Below, one piece after another: positions 10,699 through 60,745 of a stretch of DNA of 64,000 bases. Position 1 is the stretch's first letter, and each line of letters opens with the position of its first letter. A program made the position numbers and the translations under genes. Location: NCBI GenBank assembly GCA_034440575.1, contig JAOTOL010000983.1:62001-126000 (forward strand), in the 5' to 3' direction. Source of the stretch: Imbricaverruca yamaguchii (Eukaryota; Arthropoda; Thecostraca; Neoverrucidae). The notes beneath the pieces are model-generated. The model was given only the letters and a program-made list of their open reading frames with translations. It was not told the DNA's origin and searched no databases.

Positions 10699-11200
10699 TT
10701 TATGTAACTCTATGTGATATACCAAGACGTCATTTGCGTGTTTAGTTGCGGCCGTAGATTACGTATGTGTATAGATTCGAGGACCTTCAGATCAGCGTTG
10801 TCCCTGGCTGTTGCTAGAATTTGTGCTTTGAAGTTTGTGTTAGTGTCGCTGTTTCCATGTTAGAATGTTTGTCGATCATGTGTTCGCCTAAAGGTGTGTA
10901 TTGTCTCCTAAGTCTGACATCTCCCAAGTGCTCATTGTAGCTATCCCTGGTGCTTCGCTTGGTTTCTCCGACATAAAATATTCGCAGCGGTTGCACGTTA
11001 TTTTATAAACTACGTTTTTTCCGCGTGCATCTACCTTTGAGCCCGTTGCTACAGGTGTGGCACGTTCGTCTACCAGCAGGGCATGGCGGCAATTTCAGGG
11101 CTGAGCGGACCAGGTAAGATTTCAGCGTAGGTCCGCTAGTCCAGGCTACCCTAACATGATTTAGATGAGACGAACGGATGGCTGCATTTACGTGTCTGGC
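10699..11200 (-). mobile_element. PLE fragment 4: truncated endonuclease end
   Basis: Minus-strand counterpart of fragment 3. It has the GIY-YIG remnant (RIFYVGETKRSTRDSYNEH at 10,990-10,925) with a short deletion and frameshift nearby, and is truncated at the same linker point as fragment 3. Confidence 0.8.
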
Positions 11201-11217
11201 ATAGCTGGCTTCAAACT

Positions 11218-12249
11218 ATGAGAGCTGGCTTGAGGCCAGCTCTCTACATGAGGTATATAGATAATATTTTTGGTGTTTGGACACATGGCTTGGTCTCCCT
11301 ACTCCACTTCTTTGCAGAAATTAACCAACAACACTCCAGCATCAAGTTCACCTTACAACACACTTATCATAGCACTTCGATTCCTTTCCTTGATACGTTG
11401 TTTGTAGTTCAGGCTGATGGTAGCTACACCACCGAACTGTACTTTAAACCAATGGCAGCCCCCATCATCTTGCACTATGATTGGGCCCACCCGATGGCCA
11501 CTAAAAAGTCCGTTTTAACATCCCAAATGAGGAGAGCAGCACGAGTCTCCTCCGATACTATTTCGTGCGAGCGGAGCCTTGCGAAGATGACAACTCTTTT
11601 CCTGGAAAACGGATACCCAGCACATCGGGTACACTCCGCCGCTCGTGCTGTCCACCCTCACAACAGGAGTAGGATAAGTGGGCAACGTCGGCATCGAGCA
11701 TGTAGCAATCCCAACTATGTCTACATAAGACTTCCTTTTGTCGATGACCAACAATGTCGACAGGTAAATGCAGCCATCCGTTCGTCTCATCTAAATCATG
11801 TTAGGGTAGCCTGGACTAGCGGACCTACGCTGAAATCTTACCTGGTCCGCTCAGCCCTGGAATTGTCGCCATGCCCTGCTGGTAGACGAACGTGCCACAC
11901 CTGTAGCAACGGGCTCAAAGGTAGATGCACGAGGAAGAACGTAGTTTATAAAACAATGTGCAACCGCTGTCTTGGAATATTTTATGTCGGAGAAACCAAG
12001 CGTAGCATCAGGGATAGGTACAATGAGCACTTGGGCGATGCCAGACTTCGGAGACAATGCACACCTTTAAGCGAACACATGATCGACAAACATTCTAACA
12101 TGGAACACAGCGACACTAACACAAACTTCAAAGCAGAAATTCTAGCAACAGCCAGGGACAACGCTGATCTGAATGTCCTCGAATCTATACACATACGTAA
12201 TCTACGGCCGCAACTAAGCACGCAAACGACGTCTTGGTATATCACATAA
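11218..12249 (+). mobile_element. PLE fragment 5: longest open copy (RT end + GIY-YIG)
   Basis: A 343-codon open frame covering the C-terminal third of a Penelope-like polyprotein. Residues about 10-20 hold the RT catalytic box as YIDN, where the second aspartate of the YIDD seen in fragment 2 is changed, so catalysis should be lost. SIKFTLQHTYHSTSIPFLDT follows, then a linker with cysteine pairs (RRTCHTCSNGLKGRC) and the endonuclease GIFYVGETKRSIRDRYNEH. The N-terminal RT motifs are absent. It cannot be autonomous, but it is the best reference for the family here. Confidence 0.9.
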
Positions 12250-12640
12250 AATTACATAAACATAAATTATACTTTATGTATTACGCGTTACATTCCATAT
12301 ATGTCTATATATGTGCGTGCATGTATATGTTGATATGTATATGGACCATCGCTCGGGCTTCCTCAGAGGATTCTATCTTGACCTAGTTGATTTCTGGTTT
12401 GGAGTCTCTTGAAGTGTCTGCACCAATGAGGATGATTCTCTGTGATTCACGTGCATTTTTGCACGCTTTTTTCCCGCGTTTTTTTCTTCAATTGTTAACC
12501 CTACCATTTTTTATATCACTCCCGACGATGGCCCCTGGCCGAAACGTTGAGTAATATAGCATAATCCCTAACGTTACTTTTGATGTAAACTCAGCACCTC
12601 CTGGTATATTGAGGGTCGTACATTTCGTCTCACGCATTCC
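12250..12640 (+). mobile_element. PLE 3' tail, copy 5
   Basis: Same tail. The hammerhead-like core at 12,521 is mutated (ccgacga instead of ctgacga), which would abolish ribozyme activity. The tail stops near 12,640, which marks the right edge of the array. Confidence 0.5.
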
Positions 12641-15344
12641 ATAGATCTAGCCCACCGGTTTAGGTGGGAGGAGCTTTTGGCGTCAGCCCCGCCCCTCCTG
12701 CAATTGCGTGCCTAGGATTTGCATGAGATGAATTGGACGAATATGGAGCATGCCCATCCGGCTATTATTTTTGGTTTAATTGCGATACTGGCAAATGTAC
12801 TTCAGCATACACTCACAATGGCGTATGCCAAATGATTTTGGCGTAAGCAATAGGCTTCCCTTTGTTCAATACAAAATTACTTGAAGAAAGTATCTAAATG
12901 TTGTCCATCTTTTGTATGGCAAGCTAGAACCATTAAACCAGTTGCATATCTGCTGTATTCTCACTCTTTTCATGGTGGAAAAACCATGGCCTACTTTTTA
13001 CCTGACCTCTTTAGCAGCTGTCTCCAAGATAATTAATATTGTTTATGTGAACTTCTTACATGGAGTATCAGCAAGCAAGCTGATCTCAGTCTGATTTCGG
13101 TGGTGCAACTCTGGATTCCAGCAGGCAGAGGCTGGGTTGGGACCAACTTCTGGTGCAGGCAGAAGATCGAAACAGGAGAGGTTGGAGGTAGAAACTACAC
13201 CTCAGGAGAAGTTTGAGATGGAGAATCCAGACTGAAAATATGGGCAGACACATACTTCAATGTACACCTTTGAGTTCACATTTTATTCCTAAACATCTTA
13301 GTTTAGACAAGTCCCTTGCCACAACAAGAACAACATAGTTTTGCATCTATCAAAATACCCCATTTTATTATCATTCCATGATTATTTCTCAAATGCGAAG
13401 GTGGGCTAAACTAGGTTCTGTTGCTTTGCTATTTTATTTTCTAAGCATTACTTTTTTAATAAAACTCAATGTCCCCTTTTGTGTTATTTTGTTCACAAAC
13501 TGAAAAAGAAACAATTACACAGAAAACTAGAAGTCCTAATTCATGTTAGTCACATTCATAAACATCGCATTGGAAAGGTATGTTCGAAATATTCACACAA
13601 CACCTTCGAGGAGAAATTTACTACCTAACCTTCAATGCTAGAATTTGTTGAAATAAGTTTTTGTTTTGTTTTCACCTCAAAGCAAGGAAAAAATGGACAA
13701 AAACCTAGTCTAACCTAACCTGTTCCTGCAAAAATAACATATTTGGAAAATCAATTGAAAAAAGTGTTTGACGATTTTTTTTCATCCAAAAAAGAAAACT
13801 ACCATAACCGAATTCAACCACACTGAACGAAACCTAACCCGATATGCTTGCTCCATGGAGGTAAAATGTGTAAAACGTATTTTGTGGATACCTTGGAGTG
13901 CGAGAATTCTTTTAAAAAAAAGATGACAATAATTACAAGATTCCAGGAAGGTACTTATGTACCTACCTAGGTAGGTACTAAGCAATATGCAATGCTTGTC
14001 AGATATCATCAGATTTGAGACTTCAGAACAAAATGTGGTGATGCTTATCAAAGGTCAATACAATTTCCATCCAATAGACTTTAAAGAAAAGACTAACCAA
14101 TGATCAGAGTATTTCCTTGTTCCAAATCAATTCAATTTCATGGGCACAAAAATCTATGTATCCATGTACATCCAGTGGCTTAGCCATCAGTCTTAGACTT
14201 AAACTTATAGTTAGGCCACCGGATGTTTTATCTGTGCATTATGGCTAAATTGCTAGTTGTTGTCAGTCCTTCCCAGTCGGTGCCGCATATACCTAACATC
14301 TTCCTATTCTTGTGTGACATCAATGCCTCCCATACAGTTTTGCCCAGGTGCCATGTCATCAAGCTATGCTAGCGATATCGTGAGAGGCCTTACTGCGAAG
14401 ACTACTGCATGCATTGCCAATTGGGAAAATCTCCTAGGCACGCCATTGAGGGAACTTTCCATCATTACGCTTTTGGTTTGGACGTAAATTCCGAATCGAG
14501 ATGTTCTTGTGGCGTACCAGTTTGCATATTCAAACGCGCGAATCTTTTTGGAATATCCTACCCATTTATCTTCCCTGGATATGCCCATGGCCTCGTATAC
14601 AAATTGGTTTATTGGCTTCGAAGCATTGCAGGAGGTACCAAGAGCATGATGAAATAAGATAATGTAATTATATTTTCGATGATGACGTTAATGACACCTC
14701 GGCAAACCGGTCACTTGTACACTTTTCCTCCCCTGCATCTGCCCCTGACTCGAAATGAATATATCCGTACAGAAAGTAGCACGATCGGTTGAATTCAAAC
14801 TTATAGTCGTCTGGAGAGCAAACAACGAAAATACCGAGGCGCGTGCGCTGTGCCGGAGTCTTTGCCAATAAAAAACATGTCGGGAGTACGTCCAAATGTC
14901 CGCTTCTGAAATCGTCTCTGATACAGTTATCAAGTTGATATGTCGGTGCGAAGTATGAAAAGAAACATAGGAGAAATATCCGAATGTGACGCATATCTTA
15001 CAAATGGTTTGGTGGCGGCAGAAGAACCACAGGTGGGGGTCCTCTCCTCCCCGTCATTTGGCGGGATGGAGGTAGGCCAACGCCATCATCCGCCGGCCCG
15101 CTGCCCAGCAGACAGGAAATAATATTGCTTGTTCCTTCGTGAGCCGTCTTTTTAAGTGATATTGCGTGATTCCCCACCGAGGGAAGTGCAGGGATGCCGT
15201 ATGTTTCATCTGAGTGAGAAGTGGTTTGGTTTGTCATGTTTGTCTGCAATACTGTCTGAGATTGGCACTGACTATTCCAGGAAAGAGACATGGAACTCTC
15301 TCTCTCGCTGCCTTCCACCATCGGTTCCACTCCCTATCCCTTCC
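12641..15344. other. No gene seen
   Basis: AT-rich, mostly unique-looking sequence. A short palindrome gtacctacctaggtaggtac is at about 13,959-13,978. Small open frames around 14,257-14,994 overlap on both strands and have no convincing motif. Confidence 0.6.
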
Positions 15345-15349
15345 CTCTT

Positions 15350-15352
15350 GTA

Positions 15353-15403
<51 letters not shown>
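15350..15403. repeat. (TA)n microsatellite 1
   Basis: About 50 bp of alternating TA with small interruptions at the left. Confidence 0.95.
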
Positions 15404-15405
<2 letters not shown>

Positions 15406-16113
15406 GTTTTAGCGGGGTTCGGAATCTCAGGAATGCCCATCGTGCATCCGGCCGATAAGCGTACCGCACACGCCGGAACTGGCCTATATGTGAACTCGTC
15501 GGAGAATGTGGCCCTATCAAAACGTGCATTCCCCACATACCCAGACGACCGCCTCTGGCCGGAAGGCCTTCAGAACCTGGCGAGTTGCTATGCCTCCAGC
15601 CGCCACGCCCCTCACAACTCCCGTCTGCACGGAAGCCAGTGCCGTCGCCCGCCCGGTGCAAGCACGTGGCAACTTTTGACCCCGTCACGCCCCCCGAACA
15701 ATGGCCGCTGTCTCGACTGACCAATCATGGTCCGGCATACAATATAGCCTACTGCGCCACGCGAGTTCACCAATGAAAATGCTGCTGGTCACAAATGCTG
15801 TATAGTCTAGGCTGTGTCGTATATATACCGGCGTTTGAGTGAAAATAAAGAGAGAGAGGGAGGGTCCCAGGACGCGCACAGAGACGGACGCTGGTCTTTG
15901 CACTGTACTGGGTAACGCCCGGTCGCATCGGTTGACGACGCTGACAGTTTGAGTCAAGAAGATTCGTGGCCGACTCCCACAGCTGTTTGGTTCTCGGAGC
16001 TTCTGAGCCGACGTGGCTAAATCGCAAGCTGTTCTCGACCAAAGACGGGCTGTATCGTAAACGCGCAGGTCTATCCCTAGACTATCCACGGCCAGGGTTC
16101 TAACAACCTGACA

Positions 16114-16114
<1 letters not shown>
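15404..16114 (+). mobile_element. Possible solo LTR between two TA tracts
   Basis: A block of about 710 bp begins tgttttagcgg and ends cctgaca, the TG...CA ends typical of LTRs. Inside, gtatatata at 15,820 is followed about 25 bp later by aataaag (15,844), compatible with a U3/R promoter and poly(A) signal. TA microsatellite lies on both sides, as if the element had inserted into one tract. No clear target-site duplication can be read because the flanks are simple repeat. No coding domain. Confidence 0.35.

Positions 16115-16172
<58 letters not shown>
16115..16172. repeat. (TA)n microsatellite 2
   Basis: About 55 bp of uninterrupted TA after an initial tg. Confidence 0.95.
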
Positions 16173-16175
<3 letters not shown>

Positions 16176-16805
16176 GATAAGGAAATATCGACATATGCAG
16201 ATACCCGTTTCTCCCATTTTCTCCTCTCTATATCTTCCCATGACCATTTGAGATTCCCATGAGAAGTGGTTCGGTTTGGTTTTTTATTTACTTGTGTCGG
16301 GCATGTGCATATTTACCTAATACACATGTGTTGGGTAGGCAGTGCGGCGGGTCGGACGCCAACGGGCAATGATACCAAATAGAGTATAAATAAAGTAGTT
16401 TTTTCATGAGCGTTTTTCCGACGATATTGTGCGGCTGTCCGGCGAGAGAATTGCGGGAGGTGGAGACCAGAAGAGGTCTCCGAAGAGTACCTTACGATTT
16501 TTTTCTGATGCCATTATGAATTATCACGCGAGATACAAATCGCGAGTTCCCCGGCGAGAACATCCGGCTCGGTGAGATTACATGCCATTCTCAGCTGAGT
16601 ATTTCAGATCGCTTGGAGAAGCGTGTTTGGTCTCGTGGCAATGGTCTCAGACACTGTACCTAGGTCGAAACCGTGCATGGTCCGCTGAAACGTGTGGTTA
16701 TCCGCAGAGAACTCTTGAACTGTCCATGGTCTCCGCGAAGCACACCCGGTCTCAGATCAAGAAAAATGTCTCAAAACTGTTTCTGAGTGCAGTTTACTTT
16801 TTCTC

Positions 16806-16936
16806 ATGCACCACATGGTATCGCTGTTGACAAGATATACTCTGTGGTGTCCGCTGCTCTGGGCACAGTCACAGTGTACGTCAGCGGCCGATCACGCGCT
16901 CAACTGCCGCTCGTTCCCAGCTGCCAAACTCCAGTT
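16806..16936 (+). repeat. Direct duplication, left copy
   Basis: About 130 bp starting gcaccacatggtatcgctg, repeated with about 90 percent identity at 17,189-17,320. The copies are 380 bp apart. No gene assigned. Confidence 0.8.
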
Positions 16937-17188
16937 AATAAAACACAGCTGGCAGCGGTTGTTTAGAGCCATGCACCCGGGATAAAGACGAGATCTCCGT
17001 AGAGATTCCAAGATTAGACAGGGTATTATGAATGGTGACTGTCCTTGCTATTTCTGAATGTGCCCTGCCCCCTCGCAAAGTACAAGAACGTTTGACGTCT
17101 TGTCACTACGTAGGACGTCTTGTCTTTGTGTCCTCTGGTCCTCACTTGTAGGCATGGGCCAGTTTACTCATGACTTACATCTTCGTAT

Positions 17189-17320
17189 GCACCACATGGT
17201 ATCGCTGTTGACAAGATATACCCTGTAGTGTCTGCTGCTTTGGGCAGAGTCACAGTGTACGTCAGCGGCAGGTCACGCGCTCAACTGCCGCTCGTTCCCA
17301 GCTGCCAAAGTCCAGTGAAT
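17189..17320 (+). repeat. Direct duplication, right copy
   Basis: Partner of 16,806-16,936. Possibly the ends of a small element, since the intervening 250 bp have no coding content. Confidence 0.8.
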
Positions 17321-17915
17321 AGAAATCGGTCGGCAGCAGTACTTCCGGGCCAAACCTGCGGTCCAGATGAGGGTTTCACGAGCCACAGAAGCCTGCGGTT
17401 CCCAGCTGCAGGATGCAATCTCTACGCGCATTTTCTGTCACCCCAAACCAGATAAATATATTTTGTACCGATGCTACTGAGACACGAGCTCTCGTCCGTT
17501 CCCTGTCTAAAGCATTTCTTCAGTCTTGCTCGAGAATTTCTCCAGCCTTGCTGGAGCATTTCTCCAGTCTTGTCGACCGACTGGGTCCCCTTTGACATTG
17601 CACCAGCGTGAGGTGCGGTCTGCGGACGCCCCTAGGCATCGATGGCCCGCTGGTGACTGCGCACCTTAGCGTGAACACCAAGTTGCTACCCGGCCCCGCA
17701 AAAGAGCGGGGTTCTCCTCACACATACTCTTCAGCCAAGCCTCGTGGTGAAGAAGTGGTTGAACAGGCAGTAGACGGTTCACCCACAGGGAGGTAACAGC
17801 ATGGTCGGAGCCATTATCCTGCCACTGGGCTGTTCTTCTTCTGTAAAGAAAACCACGAATTGTTCTGGGGCGCCTTCCTGGCTAGGCACGTTTCATACCA
17901 TGAGAATCTACGGCA
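17321..17915. other. No gene seen
   Basis: Short frames only. A local repeat of tctccag/cttgct words occurs at 17,520-17,575. Confidence 0.5.
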
Positions 17916-17917
17916 CG

Positions 17918-18062
17918 CTTCTCTTTGTTTGTTTATTGGTTGGTTCACGACACACTTTATGCACATTCACGGCTAATGGCGCCGCCCACACTGTTTCGTC
18001 GGTGGGCCGCGAGATTGGGAAATGTCCTGAGTGGCGCTAGAGTCGAACTCGGCCATCCCGCC
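17918..18062 (-). mobile_element. SINE family 1 (tRNA Leu/Ser-like head), copy b
   Basis: Reverse of the full copies at 39,880 and 59,895. It has the body gtgggcggcgccattagcc and the 3' end of aaacaa repeats, and is truncated or degraded in the tRNA head. RNA polymerase III B box remnant (gttcgactct) at about 18,034-18,043. Confidence 0.8.
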
Positions 18063-20968
18063 CGACACTTTATCATGCCACATACCATCCCCCATCTCGA
18101 TCATTGCACCACATCCACCCATCCCACCCGTATCACAGCCTGCCCTGGTGACCTTTCTCTCTCCACCATTGCATCCATCTTCCTCGTCTCATAGTCTGGA
18201 AATGTTCCGGGCCGGGCGAAAGGACGTCCATCGCCGACAGCGGCCCAGCGGAGCATGGTTCGGTGGAGGTCGTCGACTGTCACTTGTTTGCATTTCGCTT
18301 CGTCTCGCCGGCTAAGTGTGCGCCTAAATGTGCGCCTAAATGTGCGCTTGACGGTGTGCTACGTGGACAAACGTGTGCGGAAAAGCCCAACCTGGCGCCT
18401 ACCACGCCGGCCCATCGTGATTCAAGTCGGTGTGGTCAGAGACGGTGTACTTAAGTTCGTGATTACAGTCGGATTAAAGTGTCCGGCGCAAGACAAACGC
18501 AACACTCCGGTATCTGAGCCGAATACCACGGTAGCCGGGCCGGTTGAAGCATACATCTTAAAGACGGACAACACACGAAGACCCTGTATATTTAAATGAA
18601 GGTACATGCGCATGACGTGATGGCTGAGGAATTCACATCGATCCAAATTTGCAGCCACACCGTCTGGAACCATTGGCATGTCACTGCAGCGCTACCAAGA
18701 ACGAGCGACCTCTGACCCGCACTGCATGCAGTTATCACTGGTCCGACCCTGTGAACACAACACCTGCGTATTTGACCTTGAGCAATATCCGGGACACGGC
18801 ACCAAGTATGCGGTGTCACGCTTCACTGACATCAGACATCACGCGCCGCCGACAAAGGCGCTGAATCAACGCTCACGAACATTGAAAATGCAGTAAGTCT
18901 GGAAATTGAGGATCGTGCTGTGCGCAACACCACCTACACGGCGCATACGACCGCTTAGATAACGCACAGTTGCATGTCTTGGTAGCACCACTTCCCAGCC
19001 AGCATCATGTAGAGAGCCTTGTAATATCAGTTGTGTTGGCACTCTTTCACGCCTGCCTGAGCTTCGTGAAACACCACATAAAATCAGCAAATACTGATGA
19101 GGAATTCGTGGCCTGTGATGCCTCACACCCAACACCAGAGGCGCAGCCAAGGGGGCATGTGGGTTCGATACATGCTCACTCAAAAACAACTACACCGGTT
19201 CAAGGAAAAGCTGAGATTTGCACCAGGCGAAAGGAGAAATTGTCCGAGCATCAAGCACGCAGGTACAATGTCTTTTTTCAATCGCACCCATCAAGGAAAT
19301 CTCGACTGTACCCTGCCCGGCGCCTATCGTCACTTCCTTCGTGATGAAAGCACGGCATTACAAACTAATATGACGTAGAATCAAAATACATACTTAATAA
19401 ATAATAAACAGAATAAATAGTTGAGTACCGTAGGAACACTTGCGATTTCCAAATATCTCGTTGTGCCGTCGAACTACCTAGGAATTCGAAAGCCCTGTAC
19501 ATGATCAACATGCACAGATGGATTATCACACGAAACGTGCTAGACACGTACTTTCATAGACAGCCCACGAAATGTATATTTGAGTGCTGGTACTTTGTCT
19601 CTCTCCACCCCACCCCTCTCTCTCTCTCCCTCTTTTATCTTCTCTCAACAATTCTCGTTCTGTCGCTCGTTTTCTCTTCTTTCTTTATCTCTATATCTCT
19701 GTATTTCCCTTCCTTCCCTTTCTTTCTTGCTGCTTTGCCTGATTTTCTACCGTGCTACCACGAGTCCGCTCATATGTTATAACGTTTTTGCGCCGATGAA
19801 TTGGGGGGAGCTATACCGCCAGTCACGCAATCTTTTCCACCGTCCGCAGCAGGAGACCGTTCACCGCCGCACTGACATGGGGAAGTCTGGAAGCACGCAC
19901 TCCTCGCTCACATGAACAGTGTACCCATGAGGTGGGACCACACATATGCGACGCCATGACACCGCACATTTGAGGTTGCATTTCACCCTGCAGTGATTTC
20001 GACCTTCATTTCGACGACCTTCACATTCATTTCGACGGACTACGTCAGTACGTCCTCTCAGATGTCTCCATCAGCCTTGGAGAACGCAGTTGCTGGGTGA
20101 TCCAGGCGACTTTCAGGGCGAGGGATGTGCGTGGGAGCGGGGGGAGGTGTCGATTTAGGTAAACTTCGACAAGCTGCCAAATATTGGCACGTTTATTGTG
20201 GAAAACAGTTGAGAGGAGGGCGAAAAGGCGAGTTCCTCGGTTGCATAGGTATAATACATTTCCTTCCAGCTGGATGAGCGAAAGACATGTTGACTGTATT
20301 CAGTGATGATGTTTATTTCGGCCTCATGAGGGTGGAGGGGGTGCCAAATTAGTTTTGCCCCTCTACTTTTCAGGGCAAATTCGGCCCATGGTCGCACTGC
20401 CGCCCCTTGATCCGTAAGAGGATACAGCACGTGTCCGATGTGACCACATGACAAATTTTGAGAAATTCTGTGCGATGAAATTGTTTGTGGCGGCCTCTCG
20501 CCCGTCGATTGTACTTATTTTTGCGCATCGCTCTCTGCCCAATTTTACATTTCTCGGCCAAGTCATGCTTCGTATTGCACCTATGTTTGGGACTTGGGAC
20601 ATTTGATTTTTTGGCATTAGATTTGTTTGAAAAAAACATTTCGGGAATGGAATATTCCACACATGTCTCGTCGTCGATATCACTGCCGATTCGCCATGAA
20701 GCCCAAATAATTAACGAACTCATTTTATGTATGGGGATGTTGCATTAGTCCCTGAGCAGAACACACTGGATCCTGCGTGACCCACCAGGTCACTAATCCC
20801 TACCACATCCACCAGCTTTTGCCCATCTCTCGAAACAACATCATCAGCTTCTCTCGCGCTCTCCGCATCAGCTCTTGAGCCGGCCACCTGCCACCATCCT
20901 CGCGCGCTGGCCCTCCACCGACCTCGTCGTCGTCAGGCCACGCCAGCAGAAGGGAACGCCTGTCCTCT
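18063..20968. other. Gene-poor region downstream of the GMC gene
   Basis: No credible gene on either strand. A small tandem repeat of tgtgcgcctaaa lies at 18,316-18,350 and a CT-rich tract at 19,600-19,745. Candidate minus-strand poly(A) signals (tttatt on plus) at about 20,190 and 20,309 could serve the GMC gene but are 650 bp or more beyond its stop. Confidence 0.5.
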
Positions 20969-58231
<37,263 letters not shown>

Positions 58232-58239
58232 ACTGGCCG

Positions 58240-58700
58240 ACCCACTCTGCTGTGTTCTGTTTCGCTCTTCTCTGTTCTGCTCGACTTGTTCTGCTTTGGT
58301 GTGGTCTGTGCTGCCTTGTCTGTCTTGCCCTGCTCGGCTCAGCTATTTTGCGTGGCGTGATATTCGCTGGCCGCTTCGGTTCCACTGTCTTCGACTTCCT
58401 CCCTTTCTGATCTGCTCTATTCGGCGACACCGTGTTCTGTTCACTTCGGTTCCGCTCTGTTCTGTTTCTTTCTGTTCTGCGCCCGGCTTCGTTTCTCGTC
58501 CGATTCTCAGCGCCGGCCGCCAGGATTTTCTTCAGCCCAGTCCGCTGTATCCCCGCCGCCTATCCTCTCTCGTCTTAACCCGCACCGTCAGCTCCGCTTC
58601 TTCATTGCTGGTCGCTTTCCCGCATTCTTGTGTTTCCTGACGTCCTGTTGCGTCCTGCTCTCTTCTTTTTCGCTGATGTTTCTGCGCGTCAGCTTTCCGT
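58240..58700. other. CT-rich sequence upstream of the GMC start
   Basis: ttctgttctg-type repeats. It should hold the GMC promoter (minus strand), but no TATA box was identified. Confidence 0.4.
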
Positions 58701-59894
58701 TGCTCTGATCACCTTCGGCCCCGTCGGAAAACTTGTTGCCTTCACGGACGGCGCCACATCAGCTGTGGGATGACAGAAAATGAGATGAGCACAGAGAATG
58801 GAAGCTAGAACACTTTCGACACTGTTGGTGCAACGCCAATCAAAATGTCCATGTTGCCGTTCAGTACCAATATCCTGGGTTCCCTCGCAATGGTCACCGA
58901 AGTATTAATAATAACTCCTTGAATTTTGAGTGGACACCAAGTTCCCTTTCAAGAAAGAGACGAAAGTTGCTCAATGCAATTAACTACAACAATTCGTTAT
59001 TGATTGCAACGCCTAAAATTCGGGTTATTTCAAACCTTGATGGGCTCCAGTAATCAGTAGTATTTATGCCACGAAAATTATACAATATTTTAGCTGACAA
59101 GTGAAAGAAAAAACACCAGTTAACATTTGGTGTGAAGTGATAATTACATTTTTCATTTACATCATGATATCCTACCGAACAAAATCATTTCACTTCAGAT
59201 CGCGTTTGCAGACTGGGCAGTCATCTAACCTATGCTAGCTTATGATACATGAAGATACACAAAACATACAAAGAGCCGGACTGCTACCAGAAATGAAATA
59301 AAATAAATGCAACAACATCAGCTTCAATATACCATATTAAAAACACCCACCCGGTTCCCATGTAAATGAGTGTCACTCTCTTGAACAAAACAGGTACTTA
59401 CCTAAAATAAACCTAGGTTGCTACCAGGCTTAATACACAATAACACAATGTCATGCCACGTTCACAACCATTCCATTTAAAGCACCAAAACATGATTAGT
59501 AGGAAAACTAGCCATGATCTCCTGCTGTTCAAATAATACTTTAAAAGAAAAGGTCTAAAATAATAATAAATTTCAATCCATGGGGCTTCTACAGATGCTA
59601 CTACTACATAGAATCAAACATTAGTGTCCAAAGCACAGCAAGAGTCATGTTTCTCGTGCAGCAACGTTGGGTGAACTACTGCGAGGGAAAACAAGATATG
59701 TGCATAAAATCCGAACTAGTACGCACCTACATGTGGAACATACAACACATGGGAACTATTGCGTGGACAAAGCAGTATGCATACATGCATACTGCATGCA
59801 TAGTCAGTGTAGTAGGTAGAGGTATGCATTTGGCCAAGGCCAAGGCCAGAGGGATCGCAAAGCAAGGCATCACACTGGTCCAAATCGACACGCT
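58701..59894. other. No gene seen
   Basis: AT-rich, unique-looking. Short frame at 59,647-59,946 overlaps the SINE and is not a gene. Confidence 0.5.
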
Positions 59895-60072
59895 TTGTTT
59901 GTTTATTGGGCGGTTCGCGACGCACTTTATGCACATTCACGGCTAATGGCGCCGCCCACACTGCTTCGTCCGTGGGCCGCGGGATTGGGAAATGTCTCGA
60001 GCGGCGCTAGTGTCGAACCCGGGACCTCTGGTACCAAGAGCCAACACCTTAACCACTCGACCATCCCCGCCC
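59895..60072 (-). mobile_element. SINE family 1, full copy e
   Basis: Mirror image of 39,880-40,070, with head ggcggggatggtcgagtggt at the right end and A and B boxes present. Confidence 0.9.
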
Positions 60073-60294
60073 CCAAATCGACACGCTCTTCCACACGCAT
60101 GCCGCCAAGTTTCTAGTACAGCTCGAGCTGCTAACGCGAGGTTCGAGTGACAGTGCGAGATCGGATCCGGTAACGTGCATGGGTAGGCACCTTTCTACGC
60201 ACGGGTGGGTGCCTGCAGCGGAAACGGTTCGCTGAGCGAGAGAAGGGGTGCACTGGAGCATACTGAAGCTTTTTCCTTTGCGCTTGTGTCCGGG

Positions 60295-60530
60295 CCGTGG
60301 AAAATCGCGCCGGTGACCTGCAAAAATCGTGCCTGGGCCCTGGATAATCGCACCGGAGGTCGCAAAATCGTGCCTGGGCCGCGGATAATCGCACCGGAGC
60401 CCACAAAAATCGCGTTGGCGCAACACGAATTCCCATCGGGGGCTGAATACATCGCGTCGCAGGTCCCTATCGACACGAACGGAGCCCACCGGGAGCCCAG
60501 AAACGTACCAGGGCCCTCCAGAATGCACCA
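60295..60530. repeat. aaaatcg(c/t)gcc(t/g)ggg degenerate repeats
   Basis: About seven units of 30-35 bp, same theme as 54,240-54,960 in reverse. Confidence 0.65.
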
Positions 60531-60672
60531 TGTCCCGCAAAAGGAGTGGCTTTACGATACCTGTCGAGGCACTACGAAAACACGGGAATTTCTTTTTTTA
60601 AAAAGCATTAAAAACAAACAAACAGGGGCTCTGGGACTGCTTTGGAACGTCAAACCACATCGGGACTGCAGA

Positions 60673-60745
60673 CATCGTCAGAAACAAGTTGGTATGACAT
60701 CGTCAGAAGCAAGTTGGCATGACATGGTCAGAAACAAGTTGGTCT
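60673..60745. repeat. Three copies of a ~27-bp repeat
   Basis: catcgtcagaaacaagttgg repeated with small changes. Confidence 0.9.

Noticed and set aside
14257..14994. Overlapping frames with CSCGVPVC
   Set aside because: No recognisable domain, both strands open over the same region.
18031..19378. Several 90-120-codon frames
   Set aside because: Low-complexity or SINE-derived, no motif.
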